DNA of 5,383 bases from an uncultured Lachnospiraceae bacterium. Its GTDB lineage: Bacteria > Bacillota_A > Clostridia > Lachnospirales > Lachnospiraceae. Each line of letters opens with the position of its first letter. Positions within the stretch are counted from its first letter, which is position 1. The notes beneath the pieces were generated by a model that searched no databases, was not told the origin of the DNA, and saw nothing but the letters and a program-made list of their open reading frames with translations. This document shows positions 1 through 4,856 of the stretch, in pieces. The position numbers and the translations under genes were made by a program. The stretch is taken from assembly GCA_902787595.1 (NCBI GenBank), contig CADAHD010000229.1, positions 1 through 5,383 on the forward strand, in the 5' to 3' direction.

Positions 1-382
1 TCTCGGGGAAGGATTCCGAAGGTTCCCCGTCTGCCAGGACCACCAGAAGATGGCTGCGGTCATGACTCTTAAGAAAGAGCTCGATCTCCTTCATGCACCA
101 TCTGGACTGCGGATAACGCGGCGTACAGATGGTTATCAGGTAATCCGAATTCTTTATGGCGTTATTAATGGGTTCGGAAAGATTTTCCGAAAGCGGCAGT
201 TCCTCCACATCGCGGAAAACCCTGCTTATCCCTGTTTTACCGCTCTTTACAGCTTTCTGCTGCGCTTTTGAAAGTTTAAAACTCTCCAGCTTTTTGTGAA
301 GCTGCTCTGCCACAAAACTGTCCAGCTCACTGTGCCGGTAGCTGATAAAGGCGTCATAATGTACATCTTTTAATTCGTCCAT
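1..382 (-). CDS. TIR-domain protein, N-terminal part (cut by window edge)
   Basis: The minus strand reads open from an ATG at 382-380 to the left edge, giving 127 codons with the 3' part outside the window. Residues 9-16 (YDAFISYR) are the classic opening strand of a Toll/interleukin-1 receptor (TIR) domain. Residues 54-63 (RVFRDVEELP) fit the BB-loop region. Residues 93-99 (SRWCMKE) contain the WCxxE motif whose glutamate, here E99, is the catalytic residue in NAD-cleaving TIR domains. The catalytic residue is therefore present, and NADase or ADP-ribose signalling activity is possible but inferred. A Shine-Dalgarno GGGAGA lies a few bases upstream of the ATG and supports this start. Similar N-terminal TIR domains in Clostridia are often fused to a membrane segment and WD40 or other C-terminal modules, which cannot be seen here. 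The gene is divergent from the ECF sigma gene at 623. TIR family membership is very secure; the function is not. Confidence 0.9.
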   Translation of the reverse strand, partial: MDELKDVHYDAFISYRHSELDSFVAEQLHKKLESFKLSKAQQKAVKSGKTGISRVFRDVEELPLSENLSEPINNAIKNSDYLITICTPRYPQSRWCMKEIELFLKSHDRSHLLVVLADGEPSESFPE

Positions 383-453
383 TACATTCTCCCGTGCCGT
401 TTTACCGGTCCCAAAATACCCGGTATGCATTAAGTTCCTTATCCCAATTAAGG

Positions 454-482
454 ATTATACCATACCGCCATAGATGTGAAAA
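454..482 (-). promoter_or_regulatory. Promoter of the TIR gene (extended -10)
   Basis: Read on the minus strand, the -35 is TTTTCA (482-477, 4 of 6 matches to TTGACA). A 17-bp spacer follows, then a perfect TATAAT (459-454) preceded by TGG, which makes an extended -10. Transcription should start near 447, leaving a leader of roughly 65 bases before the ATG at 382. This is a housekeeping sigma-A type signal by sequence, not tested. Confidence 0.7.
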
Positions 483-502
483 CAGCCCGGGACGCCCTCT
501 GC

Positions 503-531
503 TGTACCCGCAAAAAAATATTTGTTATAAT
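503..531 (+). promoter_or_regulatory. Promoter of the ECF sigma operon (extended -10)
   Basis: A perfect TATAAT at 526-531 is preceded by TGT, forming an extended -10. The hexamer 17 bp upstream, TGTACC at 503-508, is a poor -35 (3 of 6), as is common for extended -10 promoters. The start point would be near 538, giving a leader of about 85 bases. The -35 regions of this promoter and of the divergent TIR promoter are separated by only about 20 bp, so a single bound regulator could affect both. I see no clear ECF-type autoregulated promoter. Confidence 0.6.
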
Positions 532-534
532 CCT

Positions 535-601
535 GTAACGAATGCTCTTATTTTATCATTAACCATACAGAACGGTTAAAAAGCGGCAAAGTAACGGATG
601 C
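535..601 (+). repeat. Imperfect 11-bp direct repeat in the sigma-gene leader
   Basis: GTAACGAATGC at 535-545 recurs as GTAACGGATGC at 591-601, 10 of 11 identical and 56 bp apart. The first copy covers the predicted transcription start. The second ends six bases before the Shine-Dalgarno AAAGGAG (607-613). The copies could be regulator sites or chance; no known regulator motif was recognised. Confidence 0.4.
559..579. repeat. Inverted repeat TTAACC-N9-GGTTAA, possible operator
   Basis: TTAACC at 559-564 and GGTTAA at 574-579 are perfect inverted arms around a 9-base centre. They lie about 20 bases downstream of the predicted sigma-operon start point. The position suits a roadblock operator or a small RNA hairpin. 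The arms resemble the inner part of the BirA box at 2155-2186, but the spacing differs and the flanking TTG/CAA is absent, so a BirA site is unlikely. Confidence 0.4.
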
Positions 602-622
602 CGCGTAAAGGAGATACTTGCT

Positions 623-1102
623 TTGCAGTCAATGGATGAACTGTACCAACAATATGCCCGTACGGTATATAAGTACCTGAAGTCGGTCACTCATAATGAA
701 GATCTGGCCGAGGAGCTCACTCAGGAAACCTTTTACCGGGCCATACGCAGCATAGACCGCTTTGACGGAAGCTGCAAGGTATCTACCTGGCTCTGTGCCA
801 TAGCAAAGAACCTGTATTTGAGCCACCTGCGAAAGAACCCGGCCCATGAGGACATTACGGATACCGAGATACCCGTAGAATCCGCGGAGAGCGTCGTCAT
901 GGGTTCCGAAGGAAAGCTGGATCTGCTTAAAAAGCTCCATGATCTGCCGGAACCGTACCGGGAAGTAATGTATCTGCGGGTCTTCGGCGGCCTGTCCTTT
1001 GCAGAAGCGGGCGAAGTACTGGGAAAGAGCGAAAACTGGGCAAGAGTGACCTTTTACCGTGGAAAAGAAAAACTAAGAAAGGAAGTTGATGATAATGGAT
1101 AA
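623..1102 (+). CDS. ECF-family RNA polymerase sigma factor
   Basis: This is a 159-residue sigma factor of the extracytoplasmic-function type, which has only regions 2 and 4. Region 2 spans about residues 8-71: DLAEELTQETFYRAI (27-41) is the core-binding helix, and STWLCAIAKNLYLSHLRK (54-71) is the -10 melting and recognition helix. An acidic linker follows (about 75-96). Region 4 spans about 105-154, with the helix-turn-helix from LSFAEAGEVLGKSENWARV (124-142) that reads the -35. The chosen start is TTG at 623, nine bases after the Shine-Dalgarno AAAGGAG (607-613). The in-frame ATG at 632 would be 18 bases away, which is too far, though it cannot be excluded. The gene overlaps the downstream anti-sigma gene by 8 bp, so the two are translationally coupled. 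It probably directs a membrane or envelope stress regulon; its target genes cannot be named. Confidence 0.93.
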   Translation: MQSMDELYQQYARTVYKYLKSVTHNEDLAEELTQETFYRAIRSIDRFDGSCKVSTWLCAIAKNLYLSHLRKNPAHEDITDTEIPVESAESVVMGSEGKLDLLKKLHDLPEPYREVMYLRVFGGLSFAEAGEVLGKSENWARVTFYRGKEKLRKEVDDNG

Positions 1103-2081
1103 GATACCCTGTGAAGTAATAAAAGACCTGCTGCCTTCGTATATCGACTCTCTCACCTCCGAAAAAACCAAAGAGGTGATAGAAGAGCATTTAAAAAGCT
1201 GTAAAGACTGCAGCGAAACCTTAAAAAAGATGCGCGGCGACAGTGACGATGACATGGAGCCGGATGAAGATGATGTGCAGGAAATCGCCTTCTTAAAGAA
1301 AATAAAGCGCATGATGAAGATCGCGATACTGAGCAGCATCGCTACCGTAATCCTCTTCGGATTCTTCTTACTCCTTCGCTTCTTTATAGTGGGCAGATCT
1401 CATGAAGGGACGATCTATTGGGTAGAAGAGCTTTCCATAAACAATGATGTAGTGAGCGTACAGATAAGCACAGGCAGCAGCGCGTATGTAGTCTCCCGCA
1501 TAAAGTTTGAAGAAGCAGACGGAATTCTTCAACTGACAGCAAATGAGGTACCTGTAAGCATATTCTGCCGCGGCGGAAAGAAATTCTCCCATAAATTAAA
1601 ACAGGCTGATCAACTGAAGATGATACGCATCGACGATCAGGTGATATGGGAGGCAGGAAGCCCTATGGAACCCTACTCCTTCCTGACCTCTGCCGCATAC
1701 TTAACAAGGCATGCATATATAGGCGATATGTCCGCAAACCAGAGAACCGCGAATGCGCTTAATATCCGCACCAGGCTTGGTGAGTATGAAAATCAGCTGG
1801 AGACTTCAGCGGAACCATACGGCTGGATAATACGCCTTAAGGAAAGTGTTCCTGCCGATAAAGAAGCCGTGATGACAGCCGATATGCAGGATATCGCATA
1901 CATACTGATCGCTGTCATAGACAATCTGGATCATGTGACCTTCGAATACACTGTTGACATGGAGAATCGTGTCTTAAGCTTTGACGCCGCTGAAGCCACC
2001 TCCTTCTTCGGCCGCAACATAAAGGAGTGCGGCAGCAGCATCGGAGCGCTTGATGAATTGATAGAAAAGACAAGGTATTGA
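1095..2081 (+). CDS. Membrane anti-sigma factor, zf-HC2 domain with DUF4825-like sensor domain
   Basis: This 328-residue protein should bind and restrain the upstream sigma factor. Residues 6-39 form the anti-sigma zinc finger: C6 upstream of H32-x3-C36-x2-C39, the HxxxCxxC signature. A very acidic linker (D49-E63) and a basic patch (KKIKRMMK, 68-75) lead to one membrane segment at about 76-99. This places the finger in the cytoplasm and residues 100-328 outside. Within the outer part, AYIGD (207-211), the ETSAEPYG stretch (236-243) and the following helix up to FEY (283-285) resemble DUF4825, a domain often attached to zf-HC2 anti-sigma factors and BlaR-type sensors; that match is from memory. 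ATG 1095 is preferred over TTG 1086 and ATG 1089 because it sits nine bases after the Shine-Dalgarno AAAGGAAG. It overlaps the sigma gene stop by 8 bp. The trigger that releases sigma is unknown. Confidence 0.88.
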   Translation: MDKIPCEVIKDLLPSYIDSLTSEKTKEVIEEHLKSCKDCSETLKKMRGDSDDDMEPDEDDVQEIAFLKKIKRMMKIAILSSIATVILFGFFLLLRFFIVGRSHEGTIYWVEELSINNDVVSVQISTGSSAYVVSRIKFEEADGILQLTANEVPVSIFCRGGKKFSHKLKQADQLKMIRIDDQVIWEAGSPMEPYSFLTSAAYLTRHAYIGDMSANQRTANALNIRTRLGEYENQLETSAEPYGWIIRLKESVPADKEAVMTADMQDIAYILIAVIDNLDHVTFEYTVDMENRVLSFDAAEATSFFGRNIKECGSSIGALDELIEKTRY

Positions 2082-2085
2082 ATTC

Positions 2086-2115
2086 CAAAAATACACCTGT
2101 AAGGGTGTATTTTTG
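2086..2115. terminator. Hairpin terminator after the sigma/anti-sigma operon
   Basis: A perfect 12-bp stem (2086-2097 with 2104-2115) closes a 6-base loop. The 3' arm ends in TTTTT and the 5' arm carries the matching AAAAA, so the structure could act in both directions. It begins four bases after the anti-sigma stop codon and isolates that operon from bioY. Confidence 0.85.
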
Positions 2116-2154
2116 TGACATAAAAAAGAGTTTGCCCTTTGCTCCGGGTTCCGA

Positions 2155-2186
2155 ATTGTTAACCCCTCACATATATGGTTGACAAT
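2155..2186. promoter_or_regulatory. BirA-type biotin operator
   Basis: ATTGTTAACC (2155-2164) and GGTTGACAAT (2177-2186) are inverted arms matching at 9 of 10 positions, with 12 bases between them. The pattern TTGTTAAC...GTT(A/G)ACAA is the known operator form for BirA, the biotin-protein ligase/repressor in Firmicutes. The right arm contains the -35 hexamer TTGACA, so bound BirA would block RNA polymerase. The gene just downstream is the biotin transporter bioY, which makes the call strong. Confidence 0.85.
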
Positions 2187-2207
2187 CCAGATTGCCGGTG
2201 CTATTAT
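2179..2207 (+). promoter_or_regulatory. bioY operon promoter
   Basis: A perfect -35 TTGACA (2179-2184) and TATTAT (2202-2207, 5 of 6) are separated by exactly 17 bp, with a start point expected near 2214. The -35 is embedded in the right half of the BirA operator. The predicted start point lies downstream of the in-frame ATG at 2175, so that codon cannot be the bioY start from this promoter. Confidence 0.8.
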
Positions 2208-2243
2208 CTTCCTTGTGCTAAAAACAGAAAGGAAGATACACAA

Positions 2244-2849
2244 ATGACAGAAACAACAAGCACTTCCGCAAAAATACCTTCAAAAAGATCCGCTGCTTTC
2301 AAAACCATCGATATCGCATATATAGCGATCGCCGTGGCATTAATGGCAGTATGTTCATGGATATCGATCCCCACCATGATATCCTTTACGCTGCAGACCT
2401 TCGCTGTGTTTTTGAGCGTATGCCTGTTAGGCGGTTTCCGGGGTACGATCGCAGTAGTTGTCTATCTGTTGCTTGGAGCTGCCGGAGCTCCGGTCTTTGC
2501 CGATATGCACGGCGGGATGAGCGCTTTACTGGGTCCCTCCGGCGGATATCTTATCGGTTTTCTTTTCTCCGCTCTCGTAATGTGGGCATTTGAAAAACTG
2601 CTTGGAAAAAAAGTCTGGATGTACGCTGTTTCCATGATACTTGCGCTGATCGTCTGCTATGCATTCGGAACCTTATGGTTTATGAGAGTATATATTGCGG
2701 AGGACGGCAGCCGCGCCGGCTTGATGACCGCTCTCTCCTGGTGCGTATTTCCTTTCATCATTCCGGATCTGGCAAAGATAGCTGTGGCGCTTCTGATCGG
2801 CAGCAACAAGGCGCTGCGCCGTGTGATCCGAAATGGTGAGAACGCATGA
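2244..2849 (+). CDS. bioY: Biotin transporter substrate-binding subunit BioY
   Basis: This 201-residue integral membrane protein is the biotin-binding S component of an ECF-type vitamin transporter; it may work with a shared energy-coupling module (EcfA/A'/T) encoded elsewhere. Family signatures are clear: FTLQTFAVF (48-56), GAAGAPVF (78-85), a histidine-glycine stretch HGG (89-91), GPSGGYLIGF (97-106), CYAFGTLWF (138-146) and PFIIPDLAKI (170-179). Hydrophobic segments across about residues 22-190 fit the usual six helices, and length is normal for the family. The N-terminal 20 residues are polar and basic. The start ATG 2244 follows a GGAAG Shine-Dalgarno (2231-2235) at 8 bases. An in-frame ATG at 2175 would add 23 residues but overlaps the operator and promoter. 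The operator at 2155-2186 predicts repression when biotin is plentiful. The stop overlaps the next gene as ATGA. Confidence 0.96.
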   Translation: MTETTSTSAKIPSKRSAAFKTIDIAYIAIAVALMAVCSWISIPTMISFTLQTFAVFLSVCLLGGFRGTIAVVVYLLLGAAGAPVFADMHGGMSALLGPSGGYLIGFLFSALVMWAFEKLLGKKVWMYAVSMILALIVCYAFGTLWFMRVYIAEDGSRAGLMTALSWCVFPFIIPDLAKIAVALLIGSNKALRRVIRNGENA

Positions 2850-3241
2850 TCCGTCTTCGTCCCCATCACGGGATGTGCCTCTACTTTTTTAAGGGAAAGG
2901 GCTACAGCGGTGACTTCGTCCGCAATATGACGAAATATAAAGAACTGCTGGAGAAAGAAGATCCGCTTATCACACTTACACAAGGCGTGGACGATATCTG
3001 CGCTAAATGCCCCAATAACCGCTCAGGGGTCTGCACTTCCATCGACAAAGTAAACAGCTATGATGCGCAGGTCCTTAAGATCTGCGGGCTGAAAACCGAA
3101 ACCACAATGCGCTACAAAGATTTTTCACGGGAAGTGTATGAAAAGATACTGATCACCGGAAAAAGAGAAAAGCTCTGCGGCAACTGCCGGTGGAATGAAT
3201 TATGCTCTCTGCCTTCCGGTCCGGACCCTGCCGATACCTAA
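2846..3241 (+). CDS. DUF1284 family cysteine-rich protein
   Basis: This 131-residue soluble protein of unknown function matches the DUF1284 family. Its signature opening is LRPHHGMCLYFFKGKGYS (4-21), followed by VRNM (25-28) and a D-D-I-C-x2-C-P block. It has eight cysteines: C11, C52-x2-C55, C63, C80, and C111-x2-C114-x5-C120. The spacing suggests bound zinc or an iron-sulfur cluster; this is inference. H7 and H8 are the family's conserved histidine pair. The start overlaps the bioY stop in the sequence ATGA, and GGTGAG five bases upstream complements the end of 16S rRNA, so the two genes are translationally coupled. Being in a BirA-controlled operon suggests a role linked to biotin or its use. 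No enzymatic motif is visible. Confidence 0.88.
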   Translation: MIRLRPHHGMCLYFFKGKGYSGDFVRNMTKYKELLEKEDPLITLTQGVDDICAKCPNNRSGVCTSIDKVNSYDAQVLKICGLKTETTMRYKDFSREVYEKILITGKREKLCGNCRWNELCSLPSGPDPADT

Positions 3242-3263
3242 AACTCAGGGCAATGACATATTG

Positions 3264-3321
3264 TATGCTTCAGCCGCCATTACTGACGAGTATTACTAAC
3301 ATGAGAGCGGCTTTTAGCATA
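3264..3321. other. Long-loop hairpin downstream of the DUF1284 gene
   Basis: TATGCT (3264-3269) pairs with AGCATA (3316-3321). After a small internal loop, AGCCGC (3272-3277) pairs with GCGGCT (3307-3312), leaving a 29-base apical loop. The 3' arm is followed by TTT only, so it is a weak terminator at best. It directly precedes the strong terminator at 3326-3361. The apical loop contains CTGACG (3283-3288), which could pair with CGTCAG (3349-3354) of that terminator. It may be 3' end protection, a backup terminator or a regulatory element. Confidence 0.45.
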
Positions 3322-3325
3322 AATG

Positions 3326-3361
3326 AAGCTGACGTACTATTTTTGGTGCGTCAGCTTTTTT
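3326..3361 (+). terminator. Rho-independent terminator of the bioY operon
   Basis: A 9-bp perfect stem AAGCTGACG/CGTCAGCTT (3326-3334 with 3349-3357) extends inward through further A-T, C-G and G-T pairs to a TTTT tetraloop (3340-3343). A run of six T follows (3356-3361). It sits about 85 bases after the DUF1284 stop and just before the tldD promoter. Confidence 0.9.
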
Positions 3362-3381
3362 ATGCACAGAGGGCCTGAGGG

Positions 3382-3410
3382 TTTTCAATCCCGGATATAA
3401 ATGCTATTAT
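3382..3410 (+). promoter_or_regulatory. tldD-tldE operon promoter (extended -10)
   Basis: TTTTCA (3382-3387, 4 of 6) is followed after 17 bp by TATTAT (3405-3410) preceded by TGC, an extended -10. The start point would be near 3417, leaving about 36 bases of leader to the ATG at 3453. The layout is nearly the same as in the TIR promoter. The in-frame ATG at 3411 lies just upstream of the predicted transcript start, which argues against it as the translation start. Confidence 0.7.
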
Positions 3411-3452
3411 ATGAAATATAAGCAAGAAATGAATTATTTCAAGGAGGTTGTT

Positions 3453-4855
3453 ATGCTGCAGGATATCATAGGATCAAAGACAGAACTGTTTGCGGACGGG
3501 GTACAGACAGTTCTGAGAGGACATGAGAACCGCTATCGTGACGTGACTATACTTAAGGGAAATCTCGTGAACAATTCCCGTTCGGGAGGGAGAGGTATCA
3601 ATGCAAGAGTAAACCGCGGCGGTGTCTTCGGTTTTGCATCTATCTCTGAATATTCTCCCGAAGCGGCAGAAAAAGTTATAAAGGCGGCAACCGAAAATGC
3701 CATGTTCTTATCAAAGCATTCTTCACGGAGCATCGCCCTGCCCGCTTCCGTATGCAGCGGCAGTGTTGCATTAAACCGCGATATCGTGGATGCCGAGCAG
3801 AAGGAGATCATCGAACTCTGCCGCACGTTTGATGCATACATAGAAAAAAAATATCCGGAACTGAGCAGCCGCACTGTTTCGTATTCAGAAGATTCGCAGG
3901 ACAGGATAATCTATTCTTCGGACGCGGCAAGCGGACATCTGGTAACCCCCCGCGCTCATGTTTATATCCATATGACTGCGGAGTCAAAAGAAGGTACGCC
4001 GGTTGAAATGTTCAAGGCGCTGGGCGGATTCGGAAGCTTTTATGATAATTTCTCAAATCCGGAAAAATACTATCCGGAGATAGATGAGCTTTATAAATGG
4101 GTTATGGATAAAAGAGAAGGCATATATCCCGACGCAGGAGAAAAGACTGTCGTTTTAGGCGGCATGATGGGCGGTATGCTGGCGCACGAAGCGGTGGGCC
4201 ATACCGTGGAAGCCGATCTGGTCCGCGGTGGAAGCGTTGCGGGGTCCTGTCTTAACAAGCGCGTGGCTTCGGAGCTGGTAAACCTTGTCGACTTTGCAAC
4301 CTTGTAGACTTTGCCCATAGCTATAACGGCGGCCTTGCGCCTCTTCCCGTATATCTGGATGATGAAGGCACGATAGCCGAAGACGCTGTACTGATCAAAG
4401 ACGGTATACTGGTAGGTTATATGAATGACCGTGAAAGCGCTGTGGAATACGGCATGAAACCTGCCGGAAACGCAAGAGCCTGGAGCTTCTGGGATGAACC
4501 CTTAATACGTATGCGCAATACCTGCATCCTGCCCGGAAAGAATACTGTGGAAGAACTGATAGCTTCTGTTGATGACGGTTATTATCTTATCCAGTCCGGA
4601 AACGGTCAGGCAGATCTTACGGGCGAGTTTATGTTCGGTGTGATCTGCGGCTACGAGATCAAAAACGGCAAGTTAGGCAGAGCCCTTTTGGATTCTACGG
4701 TAAGCGGCTTAGCTTTTGACATGCTGAAGAGCGTTGACATGGTATCCGATGAAGTGGAATGGTCAGCCTCCGGCTTCTGCGGAAAGAAGCAGTCTATGGC
4801 CGTGGGAATGGGCGGTCCCCATATACGCTGTAAGATAACGATAGGAGGAAGATAA
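3453..4855 (+). pseudogene. tldD: TldD-type metalloprotease, frameshifted by a 17-bp tandem duplication
   Basis: TldD family proteins form a zinc peptidase with TldE/PmbA; in E. coli the pair degrades unfolded peptides and processes microcin B17. ATG 3453 follows an ideal AAGGAGG (3441-3447) at 5 bases. The first frame gives the N-terminal domain and the metal motif HEAVGH (HExxxH, residues 245-250), then reads into a TAG at 4305-4307 after 284 residues. The rest of the family sequence continues one frame over, from 4298 to the stop at 4853-4855. It includes the GFCGKKQ segment with the third metal ligand, C437 in repaired numbering. Removing one 17-bp copy of the repeat at 4281-4314 joins NLVDFA to HSYNGG and gives a normal-length protein of 461 residues. 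As written, the product would have two zinc ligands but lack the third and the C-terminal domain. No good independent start precedes the C-terminal part: ATG 4421 has only a weak GGTAGG upstream. Apart from this single lesion the whole reading frame is clean, so the break is recent, reversible, or an assembly error. Confidence 0.9.
4281..4314 (+). repeat. 17-bp imperfect tandem duplication inside tldD
   Basis: AACCTTGTCGACTTTGC (4281-4297) is followed at once by AACCTTGTAGACTTTGC (4298-4314), 16 of 17 identical. Since 17 is not a multiple of three, the frame moves by -1. The A at 4306 in copy two completes the TAG stop at 4305-4307. In the restored frame both copies encode N-L-V-D-F-A; the C/A difference is GTC versus GTA, both valine. 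Confidence 0.97.
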
Positions 4856-4856
4856 G

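Noticed and set aside
534..565. ECF-type autoregulated promoter starting at TGTAAC (534-539)
   Set aside because: TGTAAC resembles an ECF -35, but no CGTC/CGTA-like -10 occurs at the usual distance.
50..579. Plus-strand open frames at 50-271 and 394-579
   Set aside because: The first is the antisense shadow of the TIR domain. The second runs through the divergent promoter region. Neither product looks like a protein family.
559..579. Second BirA operator upstream of the sigma gene
   Set aside because: The TTAACC/GGTTAA arms are similar, but the spacing is shorter than in the bioY operator and the outer TTG/CAA bases are missing.
2116..2154. Riboswitch or leader peptide before bioY
   Set aside because: The segment precedes the promoter, and the remaining leader after about 2214 is only some 30 bases, too short for a riboswitch.
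2175..2243. ATG 2175 as the bioY start
   Set aside because: It lies inside the BirA operator and upstream of the -10. ATG 2244 has a proper Shine-Dalgarno site.
3411..3452. ATG 3411 as the tldD start
   Set aside because: It abuts the -10 element and precedes the predicted transcript start. ATG 3453 has AAGGAGG at the right distance and matches the family N-terminus.
4281..4310. Programmed -1 ribosomal frameshift in tldD
   Set aside because: No slippery heptamer of the X XXY YYZ type is present before the TAG, and the exact tandem duplication explains the shift fully.
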